A stretch of 64,000 nucleotides of DNA from Novispirillum itersonii subsp. itersonii ATCC 12639 (GTDB lineage: Bacteria > Pseudomonadota > Alphaproteobacteria > Rhodospirillales > Rhodospirillaceae), in contig NZ_KB907339.1 in the NCBI RefSeq assembly GCF_000381985.1, positions 1 through 64,000 on the forward strand. The letters run 5' to 3'. Under the pieces are notes generated by a model that saw nothing but the letters and a program-made list of their open reading frames with translations, was not told where the DNA came from and made no database searches. The position numbers were made by a program, and so were the translations under genes. Below, one piece after another: positions 9,046 to 19,924 of the stretch. Each line of letters begins with the position of its first letter. Positions within the stretch are counted from its first letter, which is position 1.

Positions 9046-10236
9046 TTATCCCACAACTTCCAGCGCGACGGCGGTGGCTTCGCCGCCGCCGATGCACAGC
9101 GATGCCACGCCGCGCTTCAGGCCGTTCTGCTTCAGGGCGTTGATCAGGGTCACCAGAATCCGGGCCCCGGAGGCACCGATCGGGTGGCCCAGCGCGCAGG
9201 CCCCGCCGTAGATGTTGACGGTGTCATGGGCCAGCTTCAGGTCGTGCATGGCGACCATGGTCACCACGGCGAAGGCTTCGTTGATTTCCCACAGGTCGAC
9301 GTCCGCGGTGGTCCAGCCGGCTTTGGCCAGCACCTTCTGGATTGATCCGACCGGCGCCGTGGTGAACCAGCGCGGCTCACGGGCGTCCGTCGCATGGCCG
9401 GTGATCACCGCCAGCGGTGTCAGGCCACGCTTTTCAGCCTCCGAGCGGCGCATCATCACCAGCGCTGCCGCCCCGTCGGAAATCGACGAGGAATTGGCGG
9501 CGGTGACGGTGCCATCCTTGCGGAAGGCAGGCTTCAGGGTCGGGATCTTGTCAAGTCTGGCATTGCGCGGCTGTTCGTCGGTGCTGATCACCACATCCCC
9601 CTTGCGGGAGGACACGGTGACAGCCTCGATCTCGGCGGCGGCAGCGCCGGAGGCGGTGGCCTTCTGGGCCCGCTCAAGGCTGGCGATGGCAAAGGCGTCC
9701 TGCTGTTCCCGGGTGAAACCGTAGTGGGCGGCGGTGTCCTCGGCAAAAGTGCCCATCAGGCGGCCCTTATCATAGGCGTCTTCCAGACCGTCGAGGAACA
9801 TATGGTCCAGCACCGCGCCGTGCCCCATGCGGTATCCACCGCGGGCCTTATCCAGCAGGTACGGGGCATTGCTCATGCTTTCCATGCCCCCTGCGACCAT
9901 GACGCTGGCAGACCCGGCCAGCAGCATGTCGTGGGCGAACATGGCTGCCCGCATCCCGGAGCCGCACATTTTGTTGATGGTGGTGCAGCCGGCGGCATCA
10001 TGCACCCCGGCCCCGCGTGAGGCCTGCCGTGCCGGGGCCTGCCCCTGACCGGCGGGCAGCACGCAGCCCATCACCACTTCATCGACCGCATCGGCAGACA
10101 CCCCGGCCCGGGACAGGGCAGCGCGGATCGCCGTGCTGCCCAGCTCCGGACAGCGCAGGGATGACAGTTCCCCCTGAAAGCCGCCCATCGGGGTGCGGGC
10201 GGCGCCGACGATCACAATCGGATCAGAAACGCTCAT
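9046..10236 (-). CDS. Acetyl-CoA C-acetyltransferase (thiolase)
   Basis: This thiolase cleaves or forms acetoacetyl-CoA. The 396-residue protein shows the acyl-accepting cysteine C91 in NKMCGSGMRA, the conserved loop WEINEAFAVV, the histidine loop GHPIGASGAR and the second cysteine in CIGGGEA. It starts 36 bases after liuA ends and shares the strand. It fits the final disposal of acetoacetate after CoA transfer to acetyl-CoA. A role in polyhydroxybutyrate synthesis is possible but no phaB or phaC is nearby. Confidence 0.92.
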   Translation of the reverse strand: MSVSDPIVIVGAARTPMGGFQGELSSLRCPELGSTAIRAALSRAGVSADAVDEVVMGCVLPAGQGQAPARQASRGAGVHDAAGCTTINKMCGSGMRAAMFAHDMLLAGSASVMVAGGMESMSNAPYLLDKARGGYRMGHGAVLDHMFLDGLEDAYDKGRLMGTFAEDTAAHYGFTREQQDAFAIASLERAQKATASGAAAAEIEAVTVSSRKGDVVISTDEQPRNARLDKIPTLKPAFRKDGTVTAANSSSISDGAAALVMMRRSEAEKRGLTPLAVITGHATDAREPRWFTTAPVGSIQKVLAKAGWTTADVDLWEINEAFAVVTMVAMHDLKLAHDTVNIYGGACALGHPIGASGARILVTLINALKQNGLKRGVASLCIGGGEATAVALEVVG

Positions 10237-10272
10237 GGTTACAGTCCTTCAGTCTCGGTGCAGCGGCAGGGA

Positions 10273-11436
10273 TCAGGCGGTTTCGGCGAACAGCTCGCGG
10301 CCGATCAGCATGCGGCGGATTTCGCTGGTCCCGGCACCGATTTCATACAGCTTGGCGTCGCGGAGCAGGCGGCCGGTGGCGTATTCGTTGATGTAGCCGT
10401 TTCCGCCAAGGGTCTGGATCGCCTCCAGCGCCATCCACGTGGCTTTTTCGGCAGCGTAGAGGATCACCCCGGCAGCATCCTTTCGGGTGGTCTCGCCACG
10501 GTCGCAGGCTTTGGCGACAGTAAAGACGTAGGACCGGCAGGCGTTCATGGTGGTGTACATGTCAGCGATCTTGCCCTGCATCAGCTGGAACTCGCCGATT
10601 GCCTGCCCGAACTGTTTGCGTTCGTGGATGTAGGGTACGACGATATCCATGCAGGCCATCATGATCCCGGTCGGCCCGGCGGCCAGCACGGCGCGTTCGT
10701 AATCAAGGCCGGACATCAGCACGCGCACGCCACCGTTGACCGCACCCAGCACGTTTTCTTCCGGCACTTCGCAGTCTTCAAACACCAGTTCGCAGGTGTT
10801 GGAGCCGCGCATCCCCAGCTTGTCGAGCTTCTGGGCCGTCGAAAAGCCCTTGAAGCCCTTTTCGATCAGGAAGGCGGTGATGCCTTTCGGCCCGGCAGCG
10901 ACGTCAGTCTTGGCGTAGACCACCAGCGTGTCGGCATCCGGGCCGTTGGTGATCCACATCTTGTTGCCGTTGAGGACGTAGCGGTCACCCTTCTTTTCAG
11001 CGCGCAGCTTCATCGACACAACGTCAGAGCCGGAACCGGGTTCCGACATCGCCAGCGCGCCGACATGTTCGCCGGAAATCAGCTTCGGCAGATAGCGCTT
11101 CTTCTGTTCGGCGGTTCCGTTCCGGCGGATCTGGTTGACGCACAGGTTAGAGTGCGCACCGTAGGACAGGCCGACCGAGGCCGAGGCGCGGGAGATTTCC
11201 TCCATCGCCACCACATGCTCCAGATAGCCGAGACCGGCGCCGCCGTATTCCTCTTCCACGGTGATGCCCAGCACCCCAAGCTCACCGAACTTACGCCACA
11301 GATCCATCGGGAACTGGTTGGTACGGTCAATGTCGGCAGCCCGCGGGGCGATCTCGGCTTCCGAGAACTTCCGGACCGAGTCGCGGATCATATCGGCGGA
11401 GTCACCCAGATCAAAATTCAGGCTCGGGAAAGTCAT
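10273..11436 (-). CDS. liuA: Isovaleryl-CoA dehydrogenase
   Basis: This enzyme oxidises isovaleryl-CoA to 3-methylcrotonyl-CoA with FAD and ETF. The 387-residue acyl-CoA dehydrogenase places its catalytic glutamate at E247 in LDYERA, and the usual C-terminal site reads GAGTSEIRR with no glutamate. That relocation is the hallmark of isovaleryl-CoA dehydrogenases and separates it from the other two acyl-CoA dehydrogenases in this window. It is the first gene of the cluster, with a strong promoter and palindrome 130-155 bases upstream. Confidence 0.95.
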   Translation of the reverse strand: MTFPSLNFDLGDSADMIRDSVRKFSEAEIAPRAADIDRTNQFPMDLWRKFGELGVLGITVEEEYGGAGLGYLEHVVAMEEISRASASVGLSYGAHSNLCVNQIRRNGTAEQKKRYLPKLISGEHVGALAMSEPGSGSDVVSMKLRAEKKGDRYVLNGNKMWITNGPDADTLVVYAKTDVAAGPKGITAFLIEKGFKGFSTAQKLDKLGMRGSNTCELVFEDCEVPEENVLGAVNGGVRVLMSGLDYERAVLAAGPTGIMMACMDIVVPYIHERKQFGQAIGEFQLMQGKIADMYTTMNACRSYVFTVAKACDRGETTRKDAAGVILYAAEKATWMALEAIQTLGGNGYINEYATGRLLRDAKLYEIGAGTSEIRRMLIGRELFAETA

Positions 11437-11829
11437 GGCTGTGCGGTCCCTGTTCTGGATGCCGTCCGGGCCTGCGGGCCGGGCGGCGGCGTTTCCTGAT
11501 GGGGCAGCGGTGTGGGGCAGGGTTGATCTGCCTTCTTGATGGTCAGCTGCTCCGATGGCGGCTATCGTACTTTCCGTTTACGTAAACGTCAATGATGCCT
11601 GAGCGGGTCCCTGTATTTTCTCGGGCCCGTTGCCGGTGGGGACGATGGCCGATGGCCGGGGGCTGTGGTATCTGTGGGCAGGACGCAGCGCAGGGGCGGG
11701 CGGGAGGTTTCTGTTTTCTGCCTTCTGCCAGTTGCCCGTGAAACGGCAGTGCGGTAACAGGGGGTTAACCCTGGACGGCTAGAATGCTCGTGGCTTATCA
11801 GGGGCAATCAGGACGGGAGCAGGCACACA
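11437..11829. other. Intergenic region upstream of liuA, holding the liu promoter
   Basis: A 393-base divergent region between liuA (minus) and the 459-residue unknown protein (plus). It holds the liu promoter-operator at 11564-11592. I see no credible coding sequence; the short open frames are shadows of the GC-rich composition. The promoter of the plus-strand gene is not obvious. Confidence 0.6.
11564..11592 (-). promoter_or_regulatory. liu promoter with embedded palindromic operator
   Basis: On the minus strand a -35 box TTGACG and a -10 box TACGAT are separated by 17 bases. The perfect 14-bp palindrome CGTTTACGTAAACG (11575-11588) covers the end of the -35 box and most of the spacer. A symmetric site between the two boxes is the usual layout for MerR-type regulators, and the known regulator LiuR belongs to that family. 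No regulator gene lies in this window. Transcription would begin about 120 bases before the liuA start. Confidence 0.75.
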
Positions 11830-13209
11830 GTGGAAACAGAAGGCAGGGCTCGGCTCAATACCGCGGTGCTGGTGGTCGGTGACAGCGAGGGCGACGGCCC
11901 GCTGCTGCGCCTTATTCCGCCGCCGCTGCGCGGAATGATCCGGGGCACGCAGAACCGGATTGAGACGCAGCGTATCAACCGCCTGCTGCGCGTTGCCACA
12001 CAGTTTTATCCGCTGTTGCAGCGCCTTGAGGATAAGGCGGTCGCCGATCAGGAAAAGCGTCTGGTCGGGGTCAGCTTTGATGATGCGCTTAACTCTGACG
12101 AAGCCATCGAGCGGGCGCTGCGGCTGTTTGTTTCGGCCTGGAAGTCGAATATCTTCCGCCTGCTTGACGATCAGGGCAAGGCGATTCCGCCGGAGAAGGT
12201 GAAGACCGCGATGGGGGCCTGCGGCCTGACGGTCGAGCAGGGGATGGGCTATTTCGTCAATCTGGCCCTGATGCAGATTTTTGCCTCCAACCCCAAGGTA
12301 CAGCGGCGGATAATGGGGGCGATCACTGACCCGCAGCTGTTGCCGAAGGTCCGGTTGCTGTCGCATTTTGATGCGCTGGCCCTGACCGAACTGACCATGG
12401 GCTTTGGCAGTTCCATGGGACAGATCCTCGGCAGCCTTGAAAACGACCAGCTTTATGCACTGGCGACGCTGAAGGCCTTTCACCTCCGGGCCCTGCGACA
12501 GGTGTTCCGCGCCGGATTCAAGAATATCGTCAAATGGGATCCGGGCGTGATCCGGTCGATCGGGACCACCTTCACCTGTGTCGAACAGATGCTTGATCTG
12601 GGTGAAGCCCTGGGTGTGGTCACCAGTGCGGAGTCGATGGCCGCGATCGGAACGTGGGAAATCCGCGATATCACCGACCGGATCAACGAAGAGCGCGCGG
12701 CCCGGGGCGAACCCAAGGTCGCGGGCAACCGATTCGAAACCGATATTGCGGCTGCCGACAAGATTTTCGGCTCCTATTTCACCTCTCTGATGTCAGAGCC
12801 GCCGGATATCATTGAGGGGATCGGCAAGGTCGTCGCCGACATCCGCCGGGCGGAAAAAGTGGACCGCAAGCACCGCATCGACGAGGTCCGTCTGTTTCTT
12901 GACCGCTATCTGGAATTCATGAGCCCGGATGTGTTCCGGGCGCTGGGACTGTCCGGGTCCCGTCCGGGCAGCTTCGGGCAGGCCCTGTTTATCTGCGAAG
13001 GCCTGTTCTCCAAGCCGGGGGTGGGGCGTAAGTTCTTCGAAGAGGCCCTGAAGACCCCGGAAGGGGTGCGGGCCCTGAACAACCTGCGAAAGGATGTCGA
13101 GGATATGCGCCGCGGCGGCCAGCTGAAGGCGGAGCCGGAAATCCGGACGTTGGTGCAGAACTCGGATATGCTTGATAAGCATATCGTGCAGTACATTAAA
13201 TTCCGCTGA
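11830..13209 (+). CDS. Unrecognised helical protein of 459 residues
   Basis: I do not recognise this family. The start is a GTG preceded by gggag. The protein appears all-helical and soluble, with no signal peptide, membrane segment, cysteine cluster or nucleotide-binding motif. It is rich in Arg, Leu and Asp, and includes stretches such as LLSHFDALALTELTMGFG and GTWEIRDITDRINEERAARG. Codon usage and GC match the neighbours and the frame is open throughout, so it is probably real. It is a single gene between the liu promoter and galU. It may be lineage-restricted; its function is unknown. Confidence 0.7.
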   Translation: METEGRARLNTAVLVVGDSEGDGPLLRLIPPPLRGMIRGTQNRIETQRINRLLRVATQFYPLLQRLEDKAVADQEKRLVGVSFDDALNSDEAIERALRLFVSAWKSNIFRLLDDQGKAIPPEKVKTAMGACGLTVEQGMGYFVNLALMQIFASNPKVQRRIMGAITDPQLLPKVRLLSHFDALALTELTMGFGSSMGQILGSLENDQLYALATLKAFHLRALRQVFRAGFKNIVKWDPGVIRSIGTTFTCVEQMLDLGEALGVVTSAESMAAIGTWEIRDITDRINEERAARGEPKVAGNRFETDIAAADKIFGSYFTSLMSEPPDIIEGIGKVVADIRRAEKVDRKHRIDEVRLFLDRYLEFMSPDVFRALGLSGSRPGSFGQALFICEGLFSKPGVGRKFFEEALKTPEGVRALNNLRKDVEDMRRGGQLKAEPEIRTLVQNSDMLDKHIVQYIKFR

Positions 13210-13358
13210 GTTTTTGCCGCATTGCGGCGCACGTGCCCTGAAAAACAACACCTGTTGCCACGCTTTCGCCACCATGGCAGAAGATCATAAGGTCATCCCG
13301 TAAGGGCCAGCGTCCCGCAGGGGACTTAAAGCGGCAGGATTGAGGAAGGTGCCGCGCT

Positions 13359-13392
13359 GATCCGGGATCACCCGGGGGGAAACCCCCGGATC
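13359..13392 (+). other. Hairpin region upstream of galU
   Basis: Two mutually exclusive foldings are possible. The arms gatccggg (13359-13366) and cccggatc (13385-13392) can pair, or an inner ccgggggg can pair with the adjacent cccccgg. The region lies about 80 bases before galU and 150 bases after the unknown protein. It could be a weak terminator or a leader structure. Confidence 0.4.
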
Positions 13393-13470
13393 TCTCTGCG
13401 GTTTCAAGGGCCGTGGGCGGGGGTTCCGTAACCAATAACCACTGCGGACATTTTTCCGCGAAAGGACATT

Positions 13471-14352
13471 ATGACTCGTCGTGTTCGTAAGGCGGTGTTC
13501 CCTGTCGCCGGTCTGGGGACGCGCTTCCTGCCCGCCACCAAGCTGGTGGCCAAGGAAATGCTGCCGGTCGTCGACAAGCCGCTGATCCAGTACGCGGTGG
13601 AAGAGGCGCGTAAGGCTGGTATCGAATACTGCATCTTTGTCACCGGCCGCGGGAAGGCTGTGCTGGTTGACCATTTTGACCATGCGCCGGAACTGGAAAG
13701 CCTGCTGCGTGAACGCGGCAAGAAAGAGCCGCTGGACGGGCTGCTGGGCGGCCTGCCGGAACCCGGCACCATCGTCTCCACCCGCCAGCAGGAGCCGCTG
13801 GGTCTGGGCCATGCGGTGTGGTGCGCCCGTTCCTTCGTCGGCGACGAGCCGTTTGCCGTCATCCTGCCGGACGATCTGGTGATGGCTGACCGCCCGTGTA
13901 TCGGCCAGCTGATCGAAGCGTGGCAGGATATCGGCGGCGGCAACGTGCTGGCGGTGGAAGAAGTGCCGCACGACAAGACCGACAAGTACGGCATCCTCGA
14001 CATTGAGTCTGACAATGGCCGTCTGGCCGTTGCCAAGGGCATGGTTGAAAAGCCGAAGCCGGAAAACGCCCCGTCCAATCTGGCAGTGATCGGCCGGTAT
14101 GTGCTCGATCCGCTGGTCATGCGCACGCTGGAAAACACCCCGAAGGGGGCCGGTGGCGAAATTCAGCTGACCGATGCCATCGCCGCCACCATCGGCAAGG
14201 TGCCGCTGCATGGCTACCGCTTTGACGGCACCCGTTTTGACTGCGGCGACAAGGTCGGCTTTATCGAAGCCAACATCGCTTTCGGTCTGCAGCGGTCTTC
14301 GATGCGCGGTCGCCTGACCGAGGTCATCAAAGACTACTCGACCAAGCTGTAA
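13471..14352 (+). CDS. galU: UTP-glucose-1-phosphate uridylyltransferase
   Basis: GalU makes UDP-glucose from UTP and glucose-1-phosphate. The 293-residue protein begins with the nucleotidyltransferase loop AVFPVAGLGTRFLPATK. It has KEMLPVVDKPLIQY and the FAVILPDDL metal-site segment, all standard for bacterial GalU. The ATG has aaagga upstream. It heads a three-gene sugar-nucleotide set with ugd and pgm on the same strand, supplying precursors for surface polysaccharides. Confidence 0.96.
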   Translation: MTRRVRKAVFPVAGLGTRFLPATKLVAKEMLPVVDKPLIQYAVEEARKAGIEYCIFVTGRGKAVLVDHFDHAPELESLLRERGKKEPLDGLLGGLPEPGTIVSTRQQEPLGLGHAVWCARSFVGDEPFAVILPDDLVMADRPCIGQLIEAWQDIGGGNVLAVEEVPHDKTDKYGILDIESDNGRLAVAKGMVEKPKPENAPSNLAVIGRYVLDPLVMRTLENTPKGAGGEIQLTDAIAATIGKVPLHGYRFDGTRFDCGDKVGFIEANIAFGLQRSSMRGRLTEVIKDYSTKL

Positions 14353-14361
14353 AGAGGACAG

Positions 14362-14404
14362 GGCCCGGTCCGGTGTGCTATAGCACCCGGGCCGGGCCTG
14401 TTTT
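14362..14404 (+). terminator. Hairpin after galU, possible terminator
   Basis: An extended stem (ggcccgg..., with the palindrome gtgctatagcac at its tip, then ...ccgggcc) is followed by TGTTTT. It lies 10 bases after the galU stop. It probably attenuates rather than fully ends transcription towards ugd. Confidence 0.55.
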
Positions 14405-14472
14405 CCGCAGGGGTGGCATCCATCGGGCCGGGCCCGGTGGCTTTGGTTTTCTGATCTTCAGGGACGTTTCGT

Positions 14473-15789
14473 ATGCGTATAGCCATGATCGGCACCGGCT
14501 ATGTCGGACTGGTGTCCGGAGCCTGTTTTTCCGAATTCGGCACCGAAGTGGTGTGCGTGGACAAGGACAGCAGCAAGATCGAACGGCTGCACCGCAACGA
14601 AATCCCCATCTACGAGCCGGGTCTTGATGATCTGGTCGCCCGCAATGTCGAGGCCGGGCGCCTCAGCTTCACCACCGACCTGAAGGCGGCGGTGAAGGAT
14701 GCGGATGCGGTCTTCATCGCCGTCGGCACCCCGACCCGCCGGGGCGGTGGCCATGCCGACCTGTCGTATGTTTATGCCGCTGCCCGTGAAATCGCTGAGG
14801 CGATCACCGGCTATACCGTGATTGTCACCAAGTCGACCGTGCCGGTCGGTACCGGCCGGGAAGTGGAGCGGGTGATTCGCGAGACCCGCCCCGACGCCGA
14901 TTTCGATGTGGTGTCGAATCCGGAGTTCCTGCGGGAAGGCTCTGCCATCGAAGATTTCATGCGGCCCGACCGTGTGGTGATCGGGGCGGAAACCGACCGC
15001 TCCCGCGAGGTGATGCGGCAGCTCTACCGCGCTCTGTTCCTGATCGAGACCCCGATCATGTTCACGTCGCTGGAAACCAGCGAACTGACCAAGTATGCCG
15101 CCAACACTTTTCTGGCGATGAAGATCACCTTCATCAACGAGATCGCTGATCTGTGCGAAAAGGTTGGGGCCAACGTACATGACGTTGCCAAGGGCATCGG
15201 GCTGGATGGCCGGATTGGCAAGAAGTTCCTACATCCGGGGCCGGGGTATGGCGGATCGTGCTTCCCCAAAGACACCATGGCGCTGGTGCAGACCGCGCAG
15301 GATGTCGGCGCACCGCTGCGGATTATCGAGACGGTCGTCGATATCAATGCCAAGCGTAAGCGGCAGATGGCTGACCGTATCATCGCTTTCGCCGGCGGGG
15401 ATGTGAAGGGCAAGACCATTGCCGTGCTTGGCCTGACCTTCAAGCCGAATACCGATGATATGCGTGATTCTCCCTCCCTCGATATCGTGCCTGCGCTGCA
15501 GGCGGCGGGGGCCACGGTCCGGGCTTATGACCCGGAAGGGATGCACGAGGCGGCCAGACTGCTGCCGGGTGTGGTGTACTGCAAAGATGCCTACGAAGCG
15601 ATGGACGGGGCTGATGCCGCCGCCCTGATCACCGAGTGGAACCAGTTCCGCAACCTGAATCTGACCAAGATGAAGGCCCTGCTGAAGGAACCGGCGCTGA
15701 TTGATCTGCGCAATGTCTATGCGCCGAAAGATATGGCGGCGGCGGGCTTCCGCTATGAAAGCATCGGACGTCCGACACCGGTGCGCTAA
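14473..15789 (+). CDS. ugd: UDP-glucose 6-dehydrogenase
   Basis: Ugd oxidises UDP-glucose to UDP-glucuronate with two NAD+. The 438-residue protein has the N-terminal Rossmann motif MIGTGYVGLVSGACF, the STVPVGTG segment and the catalytic cysteine loop GPGYGGSCFPKD. The C-terminal UDP-binding domain has GLTFKPNTDDMRDSPSLDI. It lies between galU and pgm, so substrate supply and use are encoded together. Confidence 0.96.
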   Translation: MRIAMIGTGYVGLVSGACFSEFGTEVVCVDKDSSKIERLHRNEIPIYEPGLDDLVARNVEAGRLSFTTDLKAAVKDADAVFIAVGTPTRRGGGHADLSYVYAAAREIAEAITGYTVIVTKSTVPVGTGREVERVIRETRPDADFDVVSNPEFLREGSAIEDFMRPDRVVIGAETDRSREVMRQLYRALFLIETPIMFTSLETSELTKYAANTFLAMKITFINEIADLCEKVGANVHDVAKGIGLDGRIGKKFLHPGPGYGGSCFPKDTMALVQTAQDVGAPLRIIETVVDINAKRKRQMADRIIAFAGGDVKGKTIAVLGLTFKPNTDDMRDSPSLDIVPALQAAGATVRAYDPEGMHEAARLLPGVVYCKDAYEAMDGADAAALITEWNQFRNLNLTKMKALLKEPALIDLRNVYAPKDMAAAGFRYESIGRPTPVR

Positions 15790-15898
15790 AGCGTTGTTCC
15801 GTTTCCGGACGGGGGCTGGCCGGATCTCCGGTGGCCCCCGTTCGTGTATCCGGAGCCGGTGAGCCGGAACATTGCCGTTCGTGCCCCATTTCCGTTAG

Positions 15899-17584
<1,686 letters not shown>

Positions 17585-17631
17585 CGGCTTTATGCCCAGT
17601 CATACCCCTGCCCATCATACCCCTGTACAGT

Positions 17632-17668
17632 CATTGCCCCGGCCGGTGGATCATCGGCCGGGGCAATG
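17632..17668 (+). terminator. Strong hairpin after pgm
   Basis: A perfect 14-bp stem (cattgccccggccg / cggccggggcaatg) with a 9-base loop, about 50 bases past the pgm stop. The following sequence is only mildly T-rich, so termination may be partial or Rho-assisted. Confidence 0.6.
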
Positions 17669-17853
17669 TGCTTCTGGTCGGGGAGGCTGAATGCGGTTTT
17701 CAGTATAAAGACTGGGCGAAAGGCTAAATCTGCCTTGGCCTGCGGTTGAGAATTTACCGCGAACGCGCTGTCTCACTTTCTGGATAGGATGATGCCTGTC
17801 TTGCACCGGGCTGCCCCGTTCCTGCCCGGTGGAGCTGAAGCGCAGAGGATGAC

Positions 17854-18183
17854 ATGAAAATCAGCGATATCCCGTTTGCGACCGTGGACTGGCTGCAGGT
17901 CGAGGCGACGATCCACCCCGGAGAGGAAGGGTTTGCCCGCTGGCGGACCCGCCAGTTCGGTGACATCCGTGTCCGTATGGTGGACTACTCGCCGGGGTAT
18001 CTGGCCGACCATTGGTGCAAAAAGGGGCACGTCCTGTTTGTGATGGACGGCGAGCTGGTTACCGAGCTGGACGACGGGCGGGTCATTACCCTGAGGCCGG
18101 GCATGAGCTATCAGGTTGCCGACAACGCGGAGGCTCACCGCTCCCGGACTGAGACCGGGGCCCGGCTGTTCATTGTCGACTGA
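17854..18183 (+). CDS. Small cupin of the DHCW-motif family
   Basis: A compact 109-residue single-cupin protein. It contains DHWCKKGH (D52-C55) where metal-binding cupins usually have their first histidine pair, then the DGELVTELDDG and RPGMSY turns and a terminal GARLFIVD strand. NCBI groups such proteins as DHCW-motif cupins; no biochemical role is established that I know of. It has no signal peptide. It stands alone and converges on the isoaspartyl peptidase gene, with a shared terminator between them. Confidence 0.8.
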   Translation: MKISDIPFATVDWLQVEATIHPGEEGFARWRTRQFGDIRVRMVDYSPGYLADHWCKKGHVLFVMDGELVTELDDGRVITLRPGMSYQVADNAEAHRSRTETGARLFIVD

Positions 18184-18201
18184 CCCCTGATGGTGAGGAA
18201 A

Positions 18202-18232
18202 TCCCCCTGCCGCCAAAGCACTGGCAGGGGGA
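18202..18232. terminator. Bidirectional terminator between convergent genes
   Basis: A 10-bp perfect stem (tccccctgcc / ggcaggggga) with an 11-base loop, placed between the ends of the cupin gene (plus) and the peptidase gene (minus). There is no long T-run on either side. Confidence 0.55.
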
Positions 18233-18245
18233 GGGTAACGAAATG

Positions 18246-19217
18246 TCAGGCCGGGGTCTGGCGTTCACCGTCCCGGAACAGGCCGGTATGCAGAACAGCC
18301 TGTTCGGTCCGGACAAATCCCCGGTACATGCCGACAGAGTTGAAGGGCAGGCAGAAGGATCCGTCGTGAGCAACGGCGATCAGGCCGCCGGAGCCACCAA
18401 CGGCTGCCAGTTCCTGCTCGACCAGTGTGGTGGCGGCATCGGTCAGGGCCTGACCGCCCCAGCGCATCCGCGCATCCAGTTCATGCCCGACAGCGTAGCG
18501 GATGAAATATTCGCCATGCCCGGTGCAGGAAACGGCGCAGGTCCGGTTATCTGCCCAGGTTCCAGCCCCGATCACCGGGGTGTCGCCAACCCGGCCCGGC
18601 CGTTTGGCGGTCATGCCGCCGGTGGATGTGGCGGCGGCCAGTGTGCCGTGACTGTCCAGCGCCACCGCCCCGACGGTGCCATGTTTGCGGCTTTGGTCGC
18701 CATCATCGGCAAGGCCTTTGGCGCGGCGACGCATTTCCGCCTGCAGGGCATCCAGCCGGTTGCGGGTGCCGAACCAGTCGGGCGGGCAGAATTCCAGCCC
18801 GGCGTCGCGGCAGAACCGTTCGGCGCCGTCTCCGGCCAGCAGCACATGCTCGGTCTGTTCCATCACTGCCCGCGCTGCCAGCACCGGATAGCGCGGACCG
18901 CAGATCGAGGTCACAGCCCCGGCCCGTCGGGCGCTGCCTTCCATCACCGCAGCATCCATCTCATGGCGGGCGTCAGTGGTATAGACGGCACCACGCCCGG
19001 CATTGAACAGGGGATCATCCTCCATCACCTGTACCGCAGCGGTGACGGCATCTAGCGCCGATCCTCCGGCGGCCAGAATAGCGTGACCGGCCCGGAGTGA
19101 CTCCGCAAGACCGGCATGGAAGGCGTCAGCCCGCTCCGGGGTCATTGCCTCGCGGGACAGAGTTCCGGCCCCGCCATGTATCAGCAGGACCGCACGGGAA
19201 GAGGACGGGGAAGGCAT
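18246..19217 (-). CDS. iaaA: Isoaspartyl peptidase / type III L-asparaginase
   Basis: An Ntn-hydrolase precursor of 323 residues that should cleave itself before Thr181 in RKHGTVGAVALD and then hydrolyse beta-aspartyl peptides or asparagine. Supporting motifs are IHGGAG near the start, NAGRGAVYT, the substrate loop STGGMTAKRPGRVGDTP and TGHGEYFIR. It has no signal peptide. The next gene downstream on the strand is hdaA's neighbour on the other side, so it appears monocistronic. The gene symbol is by family. Confidence 0.9.
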   Translation of the reverse strand: MPSPSSSRAVLLIHGGAGTLSREAMTPERADAFHAGLAESLRAGHAILAAGGSALDAVTAAVQVMEDDPLFNAGRGAVYTTDARHEMDAAVMEGSARRAGAVTSICGPRYPVLAARAVMEQTEHVLLAGDGAERFCRDAGLEFCPPDWFGTRNRLDALQAEMRRRAKGLADDGDQSRKHGTVGAVALDSHGTLAAATSTGGMTAKRPGRVGDTPVIGAGTWADNRTCAVSCTGHGEYFIRYAVGHELDARMRWGGQALTDAATTLVEQELAAVGGSGGLIAVAHDGSFCLPFNSVGMYRGFVRTEQAVLHTGLFRDGERQTPA

Positions 19218-19252
19218 GAAGGGGAGTCCGCCTGTGTCAGAGAAAAAAGGGA

Positions 19253-19924
19253 TCAGGACTGCTCGCCGCCATACAGAATGCGGCGCAGCACCGGCACCGT
19301 GACCGGGCGCTTTTCAGCAAGGGACAGGGTGTCTGCGGCGGCGACCGTGCGGTACGCCGCCTCGAAGCTGCGGTCCATATGGCGAAGCAGATATTCAACC
19401 ACTTCCGCGCCGACCTTGATCTGACGGTCGGCAAACAGCTTGACCAGAACCCCGGCAATCACCGGATCATCCGGAGCCCCGATTTCCGCCGCCGGGGCAG
19501 CCTGCAGGCGGCTGCGCAGATCGGGCAGGGCGATGTTCCAGCGGCTGGCCGGCCTCCGGGCTGTCAGCAGCACCGATTTTCCGGCATCGCGGGCGGCGTT
19601 GTAGAGATGGAACAGGCCGGTTTCATCGCTGACCCGGTCGGCATCGTCAATCACCACGGCCGGGGCGGTCAGCAGCGCGGGCGGATCAAGCCGCAGGCCG
19701 GGGTCGCCGGTGACGATCCGGGCCCCGCTGGCGGCGGCAAACACATGGGCAAGATGGGTCTTACCGCATCCGGCGGGTCCCCACAGCAGCAGCACCGGGG
19801 CAGGCCAGTCCGGCCAGCGGTCCAGCCAGCCGAGGGCAACGGCACTGTGATCAGCGACCAGAAAATCATCCCGTCCCAGGGCGGGGCGGTGCCCGAACGG
19901 CAGGGGAAGCTGGATCTGCGTCAT
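19253..19924 (-). CDS. hdaA: DnaA regulatory inactivator Hda homologue
   Basis: Hda-type proteins bind the sliding clamp and trigger hydrolysis of DnaA-bound ATP after replication starts. This 223-residue protein carries the clamp-binding motif QLPLPF at residues 5-10. It then has a DnaA-like AAA+ core with Walker A GPAGCGKTH, Walker B VVIDDADR and the sensor-region segment RLQAAPAAEI. It lacks the DnaA DNA-binding domain IV, as expected. Its ATG overlaps the stop of the AI-2E permease gene by 4 bases, a pairing seen often in alphaproteobacteria. Confidence 0.92.
   Translation of the reverse strand: MTQIQLPLPFGHRPALGRDDFLVADHSAVALGWLDRWPDWPAPVLLLWGPAGCGKTHLAHVFAAASGARIVTGDPGLRLDPPALLTAPAVVIDDADRVSDETGLFHLYNAARDAGKSVLLTARRPASRWNIALPDLRSRLQAAPAAEIGAPDDPVIAGVLVKLFADRQIKVGAEVVEYLLRHMDRSFEAAYRTVAAADTLSLAEKRPVTVPVLRRILYGGEQS

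Noticed and set aside
10258-11499. 413-codon plus-strand open frame opposite liuA
   Set aside because: It lies antisense to liuA, with no motifs and no ribosome-binding site.
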